In this document: positions 11,099-58,023 of the stretch, in pieces | Layout: each line of letters starts with the position of its first letter | Position numbering within the stretch: the stretch's first letter is position 1 | Assembly: GCF_040807025.1 (NCBI RefSeq) | Contig: NC_090952.1 | Span: 1,488,001-1,552,000 of the forward strand | Length of the DNA stretch: 64,000 nucleotides | From: Struthio camelus | Lineage: Eukaryota; Chordata; Aves; Struthioniformes; Struthionidae | Direction of reading: 5' to 3' | Notes under the pieces: generated by a model | Seen by the model: the letters and a program-made list of their open reading frames with translations, nothing else | What the model was told of the DNA's origin: nothing | Database searches by the model: none | Made by a program: the position numbers and the translations under genes

Positions 11099-11725
11099 CA
11101 ACAATGCAGCATGTGGAACTTGTACCAACTTCTGGCAGCATCCCTGATACAGCACTTTTAGTCCACCAAGGCAGCTCAGCAAGTAAAAATTCCTGTGCAT
11201 GGTCCATATTTTAGACGAACTTTCCATGCAATCAAGCTTTCACTGGCTGCAAACATATCTCTAGGTATTTCTGCCTCTAATGTAGCTCCTTCTAAGTTTC
11301 ACATAGCTTTTCCAGGGGAGCGTAACAGCCACACTGCACAACTGCAAGGAGCATGACTGGCCTCTCCTGCGACAGGAAACAAGGTAAGTCCAAAGAAACT
11401 TTGTCAGCAAGTATGGCTTCCTGAACCATGCCATCTGTCTCAGGGTATATTTCTGGCAGCATGGATAGCAGCAGGGAAATACCTTGAACCATACAGTATA
11501 GTTGATTTTACACTATAAAAAGCTGCGTATGTGCCTGTGTATATTTATACATATAAATATATATATACACACCCACACAGAGCATTTGCCACCTATCAGC
11601 ATATAAAATAATACCATCAGTTGCATTACTCATCTGTTTGCCAATTAAGCAGTGTTACTTTGCCCCGCAGTGATTTCTTCCTGCAGCTGTAAAGGCAGTG
11701 TCATGGACAAAGGTGGAACAGCCAA

Positions 11726-11731
11726 GTGTCT

Positions 11732-11776
<45 letters not shown>

Positions 11777-11800
11777 TGTTTGTCTGCTTGTGTGTATGTC
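11726..11800. repeat. (TG)n microsatellite
   Basis: About 24 TG units, interrupted at both ends by TGTC and TGTT variants. On the plus strand it forces a run of alternating Cys-Val in a spurious open frame. Confidence 0.9.
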
Positions 11801-14800
11801 TGCACGTTAGAGCTGCTTATGCGAAATGTGTGGTTTCAGGGAACAGGATCGCAATAAATCTCAGTGCCAGCAGGCCCGTTGCAAAACTTCTCCAGAAGTG
11901 AAAAAGCAGTTTACCTTTCATTTTAAAAAGGCAGCATGGATTAACACGGGCGCACACATTTCATGGGTGGCTTTCCTGATGTCTGCCAGAGCCAAAGTAT
12001 GGCAGGCTCAAAACGTCACAGAAAAAGCACCCCCAACTTGAATCAGATGCCTTAAAAACATCAGCACCTCGATTGAACCCACCTCCAGAACAGCATACCC
12101 CATCCGCCCGCTCACACCTTTGCAAACCTCCACAGATGGAGCTGCTGCTGCTCCCCAGCCAGGCCTTAGCAAGTCATCCCCTCCAGCCTTCAAGCAGGGG
12201 ATATTTCAGCCAACTTCTCTGCCCTTGTCTGCCCCTTTAAAAAAAGAGCGGGGTGGGGGCAGTCAAGAGCACTTGTAACAACATTTTCAGACTAAACTTA
12301 ATTCTCATGGCTTCACCATGTTTATTTGATCCGGGTGCATACTCTTTTCCTTGTAGTTCCTGCCAAAGCAATAGCTTATCTTCATTGTCTTGAGGTTTTG
12401 CTTTCAATTAATTGTGTGGCTAGGCAGACAGATCAGACAAATTTGCCAGACAGTGGAGGGCGTTTACCACGCTAACTTGGTTGCCCTTTGTCTCAAAATA
12501 AATTCTGGGGCTGAAATCGCTCTTTTCACTTATTATTAACCAGTTCATCTCAACCTCCGGTTTCTTTTGTTCACAGGCATTCCCTTCCCAATAGATCTGG
12601 TTTTATTTTCGAGTTCCAAGCCCAGAACAAGTTCTCAGAGATAAGGAGGAAATCCACACTGAAAAACACGTCAACACCCCAGGAAATCATTTCTTGGAAC
12701 AGCATAAATAAAGCGTACAAAGAGAAAGCCCTGGTGTACTAGAGGTTATGACCCCATTATCACATAAATACAGAGGTGAGAATTCAGAGAGCTCACACAT
12801 CATGCAACTGCTCCTCCACCATCTTCAATCCCACCTCACTTCCCTGTATGCCTTACTTGGGGGTAGCACAGTGCTGGCTCTTCCCCAAACATCAGTCAAT
12901 CTTCAGAGCAGAAAAATAACAATTAGTAAATCTAGTTCCTTCAGCAAGAAGGATTCAAATAGCCATAGGAAGCAGGACACTCATTAAACTGGCCCTACGT
13001 ACAGGAAAACATTAATGTGCTTACAATGCAAGAGAACAGAGTCAGCCCTACGCTGCTGTGAACAAGAAACCCTTTCCATCCATTGCATCTGTGCCAGGCC
13101 TGCCGGAGCCATGCTGCTCGCAAGGCTTTCACCAAAGGCTTTCAAGAAAGTGCTTGGACTTAGCGACCTCACCACTGTGCCGGTGCTTGTGCTCGCTAAG
13201 TGCTGCAGAAATCCTCCACAAAATTCAGGGAAATTCCGTGAAATGCTCAATGGTTTACTGGGTGGAGCATCTGGGAGTGTGGCCATGAAGGGTCTGCAGC
13301 CTTCTGTAGGTCTGCAGCCTGGGACACTGTGGTACTGTGAGGTCCAGGTCCCGCCAAGATGCCAGGGGAGGGGTACCGCTTTGAAGATGATTTCTCTCCT
13401 CTCCAAAATTGAATTTCCCTTTACTGCCCAGACCTTAGACTTCTAGGAACAGGTCCCAGGGCTGCTGGAGCACTGAATCCAATCCCAGAAGTATCATTCC
13501 TCCTTTTTTACTAGCACGTGCATGACCTCCTCTGTTAACACTCCCACATTTCTTTCCTGCTTCTCTGCCAGCAAAGACATCTCCTGGCCCCAGTACCTCT
13601 CCCTGACTCTGAATATGCTCTCCCTTTGGGAAGAGCAGGCTGTATGCAAGGCAGCAGCTGAGCTGGATTGATCCAGACCCACATATCCCATGTACAAAAG
13701 AAAAGACTAGCCATGTGGTTTACCCCTTTACTACCCCAAACAAGACAAGCCAGAGGTACCAGGATAAACAGTTCTATTTACCAGCTTCCTGCAGCATTGT
13801 CCCCAATGGTATGGGAGACATAGGATGAAACCTGCCACACTGGTCACCACTGTCCCCTTGCTCCTCTCTTCTCCTGCCCATCAATAGGAGCCTGGACAAA
13901 TCTGCAAACGAAATTTGTGACCCGAGAAAGAGCCTACCCCTTCTACCACCCTGCCTCCCACCCACAAACACCCTCTATCTGCTGCCTTAGGCCAGTCTGG
14001 AACCAGATAGGGTGAAAAGAGGGAGGATCATGATGCGTTTTACATTATATTTCATTAAGGTAAAGTTTACAGGATGGAATGTTTCTCCTTAGCCAGGTGG
14101 AGAACACAGGCCAAGCAGGCGAGCGTAGCTAAGAGCCTAGCAGTCCAATGGCCCTGTATTTCCATAATTAGCTACCTCAGGCATTTTTCTGTGATGTTCA
14201 ACTCCTAGCACATATGCTCCCTGGAAGACAAAGTCAACCAACCCCAAATTGCAACCCACCCTTAAGAAGGCCAAAGCTAGAACAGGCATCTGAACCTCTC
14301 CCAGAAACAGTCCTAAATAACTATATTTTGTAAAGATTATAACATCCTCCCCCGAATTCCCTTCCTTTTTAGGGTGAGAGATACCGAAAACAATTTATAG
14401 ACAGATATCGCCTCACACAGTTTCACTCCTAAAGTTAGGAGGTTTCAGCAACAGATTAGAAAGTGTTTAAAAGAGCATCAATGCCAGCCATATCTCTAGT
14501 GGTTTAACCACGTGCTGCAAAGTACTTTTCTTGCTTAGCTCACAGGCTTGGTTTTACTTTTCAAGTTTATGGATGGACGGTTATGGATGAACCACTTTTC
14601 AGCTTCCTCCCTGAATTTTTGCTGGAGATGACACGTACAACGTGCTGCTTGCTGAAGAGAAAGCCCACAGCTCCTCCTAGAGCCACTCTGAAGGTAAAGC
14701 AACACAGAAGCAAGAGTTGAATGGGGCAAACCCCTTTGCAGCAGCTAGAGCACTCCAGGGCAGAAGAACCTCTTTCCAAGAGGTTTTATTGATCAGGTCC

Positions 14801-14825
14801 AATGTAGAAAATGGTTGAGTTAAAA

Positions 14826-14882
14826 ATAATATATATATATATACACACACATATATATACACACACACACATATATATATAT
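14826..14882. repeat. Compound (TA)n/(CA)n microsatellite
   Basis: Alternating blocks of TATATA and CACACA, arranged nearly symmetrically. Simple repeat in intergenic sequence. Confidence 0.9.
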
Positions 14883-16263
14883 TAATTACCAGCTTTCATT
14901 TTAAAAACAAACGAGTGCAGAGATCTTTTCAGACAAGAGGCAGGTTTCTCCTTCACAGAGGCTTGCAAAGAGAAGTCTTTCACCACTACAACCCTTTTTA
15001 TTTGCCCATCGTCACTGTGTTTGGTTTGGCACTGCAAGGACTCAAAATTCTGTCTCCACCTAGGACGACCAAGGCTCTCTAAAAATCCACCTGTACCACA
15101 AATCTAGGGTTCGTGTTTTCTGACAACTCGCACCTTCCTGTACGTGATTTTCTCAGGCCAACCTTTTGAGGACAATTCACCCATACTGAAAAGTCACCAT
15201 AGGCACACCGATGGCTCATTATCCCAACTCCACAGACTAACACCCCCTTCAGTAACCCTAGAACGAGTTGTTTTTTTTTTTTGCGAGCTCATCAGGCAAC
15301 ACTCCCAGGGCTGGCTGACAGCTTGTAAAGGGACAGCACTGGCAAAGATAGCAGCCAAAGCTCCAAAGCCAACTTCCAGGAAGTGAAGAGACGCTTCAGG
15401 GCTACCTGCAGGTTCACCACATGCACTGTCTGGGTGCCAAACAGGTGTTTCCTGCCCCAAGCCTGAGAACTCCTCACTGCAGGAACCTTCCAGGAAGAAT
15501 CTTTCCTCTCCAACAACCCCTCCAATTTGCCTGACACTACCTGCAAGGGTTAGGCTTCAAATGCTTTCCAAACCTGCATGACAGGAGCCTCTGTGGACCT
15601 CCTCTGACCATCTGCTTTCCCTGCTCTGCCAGGTTCCACAAGAGCAGCTCATCCCCAGATAAGGCATCCCCCAACAGCAACAGTCCAGCTTGTTAATGGG
15701 TTTTCCTTTCAGCAGCTCTTGCTATTACACTAGCATGCAGTGCACTACCACCGCTTTCCCAGAAATGGTGGCTCCTTTTCCCCTCTGTGAGAACAGCTCC
15801 AGCGTTACATGCTAATGATGGCAGCAGGAACTAGGCTCTCATGTAGTGTGGGTCTAATTAAAGGAGACATTGGGAGCAGCGGGGGCTATGTTCACGAGCT
15901 AGAGCCTGTCTACATATTGTAAGGTAAGCAGAAAAGTGCAAAATAAAAGCTTTGTCCTTTCTAGGGTCACAAGTGTGCCAAAAGCAAACAGGATCCCACA
16001 TAAGAAAGACAGGCATCTGCACAGATGTTCTCTAGAGGGAGCCTGTAAGGAAGTTTTAAAAACAAAACAAACAAACAAAACCCCCAAACCCCCACTTCTT
16101 TCCTATACTCAGAACATCTATGGGGACAAGCCTCTAAGAAAAGAACATAAGCATTTAAAAGCAAAGTTTCTGACGCAACCACCCAAAAAGCCCGTTGCCA
16201 GCCAGAGCAGAGGCAGAACGTGAACCATTTCAAGTTGCAAAGCATCTTCTGGGCATATCACCG

Positions 16264-16345
16264 TTTTTTTTTTTTTTTTTTTTTTTTTAAACTGTAAGAG
16301 GAGAGGGAGGGGGAGAGAGAGAGAGAGAAAGAAAGAGAAAGAAAA
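16264..16345. repeat. Poly-T run plus (GA)n purine tract
   Basis: 25 T at 16264-16288, then from 16299 a purine-only tract GAGGGAGGGGGAGAGAGAG...AAAGAAAG. On the minus strand this is a pyrimidine tract followed by poly(A), just beyond the likely CLCN5 poly(A) site. Confidence 0.85.
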
Positions 16346-16391
16346 TGAACAAGATCTGCCACACAAAAACATCACAGACAAAGTCAAGGCA

Positions 16392-16397
16392 TTTATT
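16392..16397 (-). terminator. CLCN5: Candidate CLCN5 poly(A) signal
   Basis: Plus TTTATT, i.e. AATAAA on the minus strand, followed by a strongly GT-rich element (TTTGTCTGTGATGTTTTTGTGTGG). It would give a 3' UTR of about 2 kb after the stop at 18401. Other minus-strand AATAAA words at about 16576 and 17230 are alternatives. Confidence 0.45.
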
Positions 16398-18400
16398 TTC
16401 TTAGAAGATATCTGATCCAGTAGTAACATTTTTGGTCTAAATCCACTTTCAACCGTACAATAATTCAAGTGGCAGACATCACCTCACTGCAGCATTAAAG
16501 CAGTGGTGACAGATACCTGTTGTTGGATGGCTTTGAAAAAATAAGCTGACTTCTGTTCAAAGTACAGATGAAGAGTTTATTTATACTCAAGAGTTTTTAA
16601 GATTGGCAACATTTCCTGTCAGCTCTAGGCAGGAGTCCCATTTACCCACAGAACAGGTGTATCATGGGTAGGGGTAGCAGTCTCAGGCTGACACCTTATC
16701 ACTTTCTGCCAGTGATGCCTCAACCTTATTCTGAGGGTACCTCAGCCAGGGACAAGGGAAGTTCAGTCGCTGTGGCCTCTTCAGTCAAGACTGCCAGAGA
16801 GGCATGCTTGTGCAAAGTGCAACATGTGTTTACCAGCCAGAGGTTTGTCCATCAGGAAGCAGATTAAGAGCCCCTACTCATTTCTCAGACTCCTTAATTC
16901 TTGGCCATCACTCAATGAGAGCTTGGCTCCCTTCACGTGGACAGTCAGCTCCAGGCTCCCTTCTCAATGCCCACGGGTGAGCCAGAGACAAATGGAAGCT
17001 CTGTTTCCAGTAACAATCCTCAGTCACATACAGTGAAATAAAGTCTGCTCTAGATGGAAGCCATGATAAATAACACTGGCCTCCAAATGCATTTATATAC
17101 TTTCAAAATTTCAGTTTTCATTAACAGAAAAATAATTTGATAAAATCTGGGAGGGGGATTTGAAAAGCACAGACTTGGAATGGAACAACTGAGGGACAAG
17201 CTGTTTTGCTGACAGTGGTCAGAAAGGATTTTTATTGCATAGTTGTTGGTAAAAGGAGAGACACCAAGTGGTGAACATACATAAAGTGGCAGTGTTCTCA
17301 ATCCTAGAGTCAGGATTTGAGCCTGAGTTTGGTACAGGACTAGGGAGAGGAGTAGGGAACAGAATGTGTATTCATGTAAACATCCTGGGTACAGAAGCCT
17401 CCTCTAAGACATCCTCAACAACATAAGATGCTGCTGATTAAGGAAGAGGTAAGTTGTGCAATATCTAATGTGATCAGGGATTGGCTGGAAGTGCAGTAAA
17501 GCCAGGGCAATAACTTCAGACTCGGCCTTTGCCATTTCACTTACAGGCTCAAGAGAAATCAGATATCTTCCTAAGGCTTTGTCCTCCTAAGAAAGGAAAA
17601 ATGCAAGAACACAACCATTAACTCCTCTTGCCTCCTCCTTTAGATTCTCCTAGCAAGCAAGCCACAGAGTGAAATTAAATACATTCACAAAAGAGTAACC
17701 AAAATAAGCTTCTTCCCAGTCAGAAACTGAGTCCAGTTTTGAGCAGATCTGCTCTTCGGGCTATTTGTTTGTTTGTTGTCCTTCTTTCACTAAAACGTCC
17801 TCAGCTAGCCGATGCTGATAACTAAGGAGTTGAGCTCTTATATCGGGTCAGTTACAGAGCTATCTTACAATTTGGTGTTTCGTTTTCTTTTTTTTTCTTT
17901 TTTCTCTGTCCTTCTGTTTGACCGCAGAAGGACTAAGTGGCTAACCGGGAATATACTGCCCCTGAGTTATAATTGTATCTTTCTGCCACCACCTGAACAC
18001 TGCATGCAAAATCATCCTTCTCCTTCAAAGCTTCTGAAGACACAGAACTGGGTCCTTGTCTTTCCTTCCCCACATTAGTTACAATAATTCAAATAAAATA
18101 AAAAGAGATATAAATCTGTAGCATTTTGCTTTTACTCCTTCATGGAATCTTTCCAATGCAACTTCACAAAAGCAATGTAAATAAAGTCTTTTTTCTTCTA
18201 AAGAGAAGATTAATTTCCACAGATTATGTAGTGCAATTGGTTATCCTGTAGGAAAAAAAACAAATAACAAAAATCTTCAGCTCCATAGAAGGAAATGCCA
18301 AAAACAGTTCCAAGGTCTCAATAAAAATAGGAAAGAATATCCAGGATCTTTACTATAAAGTTTTTTCTGTGTCAAACACACAATACCTATTAGTCTGCCT
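16398..18400 (-). other. CLCN5: Probable CLCN5 3' UTR
   Basis: Non-coding sequence directly downstream of the CLCN5 stop codon, AT-rich with several T/A homopolymers. I see no exon on either strand. Its end is set only by the candidate poly(A) signal, and mammalian CLCN5 UTRs are longer than this. Confidence 0.45.
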
Positions 18401-51589
<33,189 letters not shown>

Positions 51590-52120
51590 CCTCCCTGAGA
51601 TGCTGCTGCTAGCCTCTTCCTCCTCGTTCCCAGGGTTGCTTTTGGCCATCTCAGACAAGTAAAGGGAAGCAACGAAGTAAAACCTGAAGTGGTCAGCCCT
51701 ACGCCGCCTGGCAGTGACTCAGACGACAACTCTAGCAGCCAGGAAGCTAGAGTACCCCGTCGCCATTCTGGATGAACAAACTTGCTCCTAGACGCTGTCC
51801 CGATACGAATGCCATCCCTCCACCCGCATTCAAGTCTCCGGCAAATATTCCAGGATGTGCATTGTCTCTGTGCCCCGGGTCACACTCGGCTGTCATCTCC
51901 AGCCCCCAGCAGGTTCCTTCTGCCATCCTTGCTGAAGTGCCTGCCTGTCCTCACGCCACCTCTGCGCCAGCACCGTTTCCCCTTCTCTACAAATGCAGCA
52001 GCTGAGAGGAGGTGCAGAAAACCAGCTGCCGCACACGCTGCCACTAAACTCACTTCCGTCGAGGCAGCCCTCCAGGGCAGCTGGTGTGCTAACCCAGGAA
52101 CGTGAAGCAACTCTTTCCAG
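51590..52120 (-). promoter_or_regulatory. CLCN5: CpG-richer 5' flank, probable CLCN5 promoter
   Basis: By eye roughly two dozen CpG occur in about 500 bases, clearly more than in neighbouring sequence. A TGACTCA (AP-1 consensus) lies at 51715-51721. No obvious TATA box was seen at a fixed distance. The transcription start cannot be placed. Confidence 0.4.
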
Positions 52121-55100
52121 CACAGAAATTTGAAGTCTTTCATGGCACTGAGGGCTAAAAGTCTCCCCCCCCCAATTTTTTTCTTCCTCCCCTCCCCATC
52201 TGATAGGGGGCTTGGCTCTGGCTCCACCACTGGCACACAGCTACTATGCAAGAAGAAAAATAAATCTTTAAAAAAAGAACAGAGTAATTCTGATCAGCTG
52301 CTTTCATGAGTCATCCTTCCCGTGGGGGAAGGAGCAGGCTCACCACCTAGCGGCTTCTTTCATTTTAAAGCCCAAAAAGACAGGTCTGTCCCCCCCCCCC
52401 CAGAAATTTGCAAATCAAAGCTGACCTTTGATAAGCAAGCAACCACAAGAGCTTGATAGTTTAGGATACTTCTTCCTTCAGTCTTTCCTCCCGAGCCCCA
52501 AATTCTCTCCACAGCATCTTTTCAAATGGTTGTACACATGCCTTTCCATAATTATAACTATACACAAGAAAAAAAGAGGAAATCAGTTGTAATTGAAAAG
52601 ATAAATAAAGGAGAAATAAAAATCATTTAATTGTTATGTCAATACTTCTAGGACCTATCTGGGGTTTGCAAGGATTTACTTGCAACACAATCACTCCAGA
52701 GGCTCATGTTGCAGCTGTTATTTAAAAAAGGAAAAAAAAAAAAAAGAAGAAAAAACCCGCTTCACTTCAGAGCAAAGCAGCTTACTCTGTGCACAGGAAA
52801 TTTCAGTCTACTGGTAAACTAAGAAAGTTGGTTTTGGACCTCCTTATATCACAGACCCTGAAACACGTAACCCAGACAGTCCCGGGTTCTTAAGCGCAGA
52901 CATAAAGAGTAAGAGAATTGGGGCTGAAGGAGGTTACCCATAAGTACTCCAAGCAGAGAAACAGAGAAACTACTGATTAGTCCCCAAAAGAGGTCAGAGT
53001 CAGGCTTCACTTGTGGGAGATTCTGCCCAACGGTTACACAGGTACTGTAACAGCCTTTCTGCTTGCAGTCAGGCTCACTTCCCAGGTCTTACTGGGATGA
53101 AAATGTAGCATACAAACTGAGTATTTTGCAAGAGAACATATGGGGGAAAGGGGATTTTTTTCTCTCTTTGGTTTGAATGAAAGATCATAAAAATGTGATT
53201 GGATTTAAAAAAAAAAAAGAATTGGAATTTCTTATTTAAGTGCTAAGAATCAGAATGCCCTGCATACAAAGGTGGATATAGTAGCCTCAGAAGCCCTCAC
53301 TGTAAGCTTCTCACTCTCACCTTCAGGTCAGGACACCTAAGAAAAGACAACGCCAAGCAGTAGGTGTGAGTGAATGCAGGGTGCAACACAGATTACCATG
53401 AACACCTGCTGTAGCACGCAACCTCAGAGATTTAGAGAAACATTCAAACTAAGCGGCTTTACGTACTGTGACAGTGCCAAAGCAAACACCCCAGGGACAG
53501 GGACAAGAACTCTGTTGCATATGCTGTGATTAAAAAAGCATAATGGATTGCGCCAGCCAATTTTTCTGACAGCAGAGATGTCAAGGGCTGCCCTCGGTCC
53601 AGCCACTCAGTGTTCAAACAGAAGTAGGAAAGTGCCCTTCCTAGGCTCAAGCAGGTGGCACAAAGCCCTGCCAGGCCCCAGAGCTGCACAGTAACGTTCA
53701 GGGCTGCAGGCTGATCTGACTGGGAATCTGCAGCTCCACTCCACAGTTCAAAGCAGCTCAAAGTAACAGTTTGTACACGAAATGCACAATCAAGTTCAGT
53801 TGGCATCCTCAGCTGCTGTTTGAGCAATGGCTAACAAACAACAGGCAAGTTGTTTGCATTAGGCGAGCAACTGCTGCGTATCCAAAGCGGTCTGACACAA
53901 TAGATTGTTTCAGAGGAACTGGGAAACTAACCAACAAAACCCAAACACAAAGACATAGAGTTGAATCGTTCTTGGGTTTGTTTGGTTGCTTAAAGCGTAT
54001 TCACACAGACCTCAGGGAGATGAGCAGTAAATAGCAACAGGATACGCTATGCTATCATCTGACATCATTCCAGCAAGATAACATGCACCATTATGTTTTA
54101 CCAGGTAATGCTAGAAAGCAACATAAGAATTCCACAACATGTCAGATGTCTCCAACACTTTACTACACTGGGCTAACATAACACTCAAAACTTTAATATA
54201 TACAGTGTATTAACAGATTAACTACTGTCCAGGGATGTTTACTTACTGAGAGGCATATAGAGACTTACAGCTAATTTCTTTAAGTCCATATTAGTACTGT
54301 CTCTTCTTGAATACTTCCTTACCCCACAGAGCTTATGCCACTCAGCCCAGTACAGCTGAAAAACAAGTAGAGGTAAACATCACGATTGCACCTGATTTCA
54401 TCCTCAGCTCATTAGTAACCATACTTGGCTGAATAAAACGTGTTTCTCTGGGGTAATGTTACTTGGACCACAGATAGTTGTCAGAAAAGAGGAACTCCAG
54501 AAGCAAGATATTTCAGCATTTATTAAATTATAAATTCCCCATAACCCTCCACCATTAATTAAAAAATTGGTTTACTGCTGTAGGTGCTTTATATAAAAAG
54601 GATTTCCAGAAATTGGAATAGGAGAAGGAAAAAAAAAAAAATTCCATTTCTGCTGTTTTATCAGGAATTTCTACAGCTCATGCTCATGTCAGCTATATAG
54701 AGCTGGGGAAAAGACCTTAAAGAAACAAAACATACATGTAAGGGACACTGCAGAAAAGCTTCCTGGGTTTGTTTGGAGGGGAAATCAGGACTGGATTTTG
54801 TTTGTATGTTTGTTTTCCTGGAGGAGGGACAAGAGAGAGAACAATCCCCTGGAGATCTCTTCTGATGTTTTTCATACAGTAAGCATGAAATGACTTATCA
54901 TCTACACTGCAAGAAGCTTTAACAGCTCTCAACCATTCAGGTTTTAGGTCTGAAGAGATCACTACTGGATTCACCAAAATAGAACTTGATTTAGTTTACT
55001 GGAAAGAAACTAATTTACAACTATTTTTTCCCTACCAATACCCAGAAAGCATCTACCTCGATAGAGCCACTGCGCAACATTTAAAAAAAAAAATCAGTTT

Positions 55101-56239
55101 TTGAAAAGAGAAGTTTTGACAGTTTTCACAGACACAAGCACTGTGTGTGCAGCACCTAATCCCTGGGCATGAACGCATTTGAACAAAAATCAAGTGGGAA
55201 TGCACTTTCCAAGTACTTGGAGAGAAAAAAAAAAAAAAAAAGCAACAGGGCAGAGCAGGATGGGAACTACGAAAACACCTCGCTTTCAGATGGGAGGACA
55301 AAGGAAAAGCATGAACGCAAAGGGTCCAGGCTTGTTAGTGCTATTTCAGAACAGCAGCTAATTCAGTCACTTACTTGCCATACTAGACATACAAACTTCA
55401 TGGTTTCTAGAAAACCAAGAGTTAGAAATAAGGAACAGGAGGAAGGCCAAAGTATTTGAGAAAATTCACTCTTGGGAGTCACTTCTATGAAGAAGGTGCT
55501 TCAAATAAGCAGTTGGATTCTCACTCCTACACTTCACTTTCATTACAGCTCTGAGGAAGATGTACGCAATTCTCTGAAGTCTGCCACTGTATCTTTTGGT
55601 ACCTATTAGCACAAAGACATTAAAAAAAGCAGTGCAGACAGAGGAGGTAGTCTTTAGACTAGGAGCCAAGAACTGTAGGACTATATTCCCACCTCATGAA
55701 ACAAATTTGTGGCTTTAGCTAAAAAAAAAAAAAACCATAGCATTTACTCCAGTGTCTCCATCCATAAGAAGGAGGAAATGCTTATTTACTTCTTGCCAGG
55801 AATAAGTTTTTTGAACATCAATTCACCTGCACTGACACTGCAGCTACTTTACACAGAACCATTTCACCAAAACCAGTCGACCTAGATGAAGTGGAACTGC
55901 TTCTAGAAGCAGACTGCTGCACTTGTGTTACCCACCCTAAAACCGCACAGAGTGCTTTTACACTGCCCTAGCTACTAACCCCAGGCAAGATTCAAAGCAG
56001 GGTAACAACTGTGACAAGCCACAGCGCGGCAAGCCAATACAGTAGGTTTCTAGGCACATCGATAAAACCAAGAAAAATATGCTTCAGACCTACTTCAAGA
56101 TTGATGTCAGTCCTGCCAAGGACTAGGGATTTGCTAGAAGAAACATTGTTTAGAACAAACTCACATCAGCTGTCACTGGTAACAGTACTAAATCACAAAT
56201 AGTTACTATAAACACATTTTCGTCACTACTTCCAGTTAC
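52121..56239. other. 5' flank or intron of CLCN5, no exon recognised
   Basis: AT-rich with many A-runs (52730-52745, 54630, 55210-55231). Open frames are short and do not resemble known proteins. If exon 56240-56325 is real, this is intron. Confidence 0.5.
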
Positions 56240-56325
56240 CTGCTGCATCAATTGGCTTATCCAGGAAACCCTCTTCTCCCTCCTTCTTGCTGTATGTGCC
56301 TGAGCCCTTTGGAATATTAATTGTG
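56240..56325 (-). CDS. Putative upstream CLCN5 coding exon
   Basis: Minus strand: acceptor cttaaaactatccccAG|CACAATT and donor GCAG|GTAACT enclose 86 nt. One frame is open: ACA ATT AAT..., encoding 28 residues including IPKGSGTYSKKEGEEG and FLDKPIDAA, and ending in phase 1. That phase joins in frame to the exon at 48187 (DAA-G-LDVLAMDQ). The other two frames give a stop within the exon or just after the junction. There is no ATG in frame, so a further exon upstream ending in phase 2 is required. I do not recognise the peptide. It could instead be a 5' non-coding exon or part of another minus-strand gene. Confidence 0.45.
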
Positions 56326-58004
56326 CTGGGGATAGTTTTAAGAAATTATGTTAAAATAATGCCAAGTCACATTTAAAAGTGAGAGAATATGACTATGTTT
56401 AAAACCTTACTGGAATTACCAATAGGTTGCTAAATCATCTCTGGTAAACCAGGTCCTGTGTTAACTGGTTGCAAATTCACATTAAAAACTGCTTAAGATG
56501 GTACAATACACTGACTGGTAAGTTCTTGCACAAAGAGCAGTTCTCAGCACGTTTCCCTCTACACAGAAAAGGGAAGATGACACCCAGGGATGTGAAAGCA
56601 CCTAATCTTAGGCACTGACCTGTATACAGTACTCAAGTTTCCCACAAAAACAGCAGGAAGTAGGTTTCTAACTAGTCACCAGCAAGGCTATATTAGTTTC
56701 ATAACCCATATGGAGCTTTTCCTACCTTCAGGGGTTTCCCCTGTTATCTGAAGTTGTAAGTTACCTTCAGGGAATTCAGGAGCAGAAGCAGTCCTACAAC
56801 CACCTGCAGGCTGAAAGTAGGTCAGGCTTCCAATGCAGAGCATCTTTTCCATGTATTGCACCACCATCCTCTACTTCCTAAAAGCTGAGAAACACTTCCC
56901 TGATAATTACCAATAGGCAACCTCAACTCTCAACCCCCTCCCCCCCCCAGAAAACAGCATTTTTCCCTTCTAACATTTTCACTGATGCTGCCATGCATTT
57001 TTCTACAGTTAACTATACCTATAAATAGGACCCATATAGGTTATGAACACCAGAGGCACTAATGAATTAGAACAACTGTGTGAGAGGCAGGAAAGGATAG
57101 AAAAGCTAGGTATCCTGGTGTACTGGAGATGCAAACCAGTGCTTGCTTCCCCTCAACTAAACAGATGCCTGAGAAAGAGCGCTGGAAGATAAACACAGCT
57201 GGAAACAGGACTCTGATTTCATTCGGAATAACCATGCTTCTATTCTGAGAGGTTTTGATTTTTTGACTATTTTACCAGGGGCAATCATAAATGAGGGCTT
57301 AGGTAACTGGCTTATTTAGAGATGGCTGTTTTGAGATACAGGCTCCACCTTGAACTTTAGCTTCCCAATACCTACTTCTGTTTCCAAATTTATATGCTTC
57401 TTATTTTTCCTCCCGGACTAGACACCTCTGCTGCCAATCCAGTGAACCACATCTACATCCCAATCCGTTCCACCTCTTGGGCAGGAAGTGATTCAGGAGA
57501 GAGGAACCACAGCAAAGTGAGTCTAAGCCCTGTGCAGCTGCGATTCACATTCCCAAAAGTCAATTTAATTTGCTTTGGTCTTGTGATGCTAATTATGGGC
57601 CTTTGACAGCTTTTGGGTCCAAGTTCATTTCCTGTTTAGTCAGTCTTCTCCATATAATAGGTTTGTTTTTTTTTTTTTTAATCCTCTTGTACAGTATTAC
57701 CCCTACCGCTAGCTTTGCTCAAGTGCGGCTTCTCTTCCTTATACTCATTATAGGAAGACCATGCAAGAAAGCCCACAGACTCCAATACAGACAATGAATT
57801 TTCAGGTATCATATCAGCAAATGGAACTTTTAGCAGAATTCTGAATATCTTGGCCATCTAGTCAGAAGGACTAAAGAAATCACAGTAAGGAGATTGATTC
57901 AAATCAAAGCAGCCAGACTGGAATTTATACTGTGAACATGGATATTTCACAGTCTGTTTTTCTCCAGAAGTTTTGTTTTTCGTGGCATGTTTCATTGTGT
58001 AGAA

Positions 58005-58023
58005 TTTTTTTTTTTTTTTTTTT
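58005..58023. repeat. 19-base poly-T run
   Basis: Simple homopolymer, no associated element recognised. Confidence 0.8.

Larger units (their letters stand above)
6511..16391. other. Intergenic region between convergent genes
   Basis: I found no supportable coding exon on either strand. Open frames here are short or lack family resemblance and splice signals. The stretch holds G-runs, a TG microsatellite, a TA/CA microsatellite, a MIR-like fragment and minus-strand AATAAA words. Part of it may be distal CLCN5 3' UTR. Confidence 0.5.

Noticed and set aside
13015..13446. 143-codon plus-strand open frame and its antisense partner
   Set aside because: No known motif, no splice context, both strands open; treated as chance.
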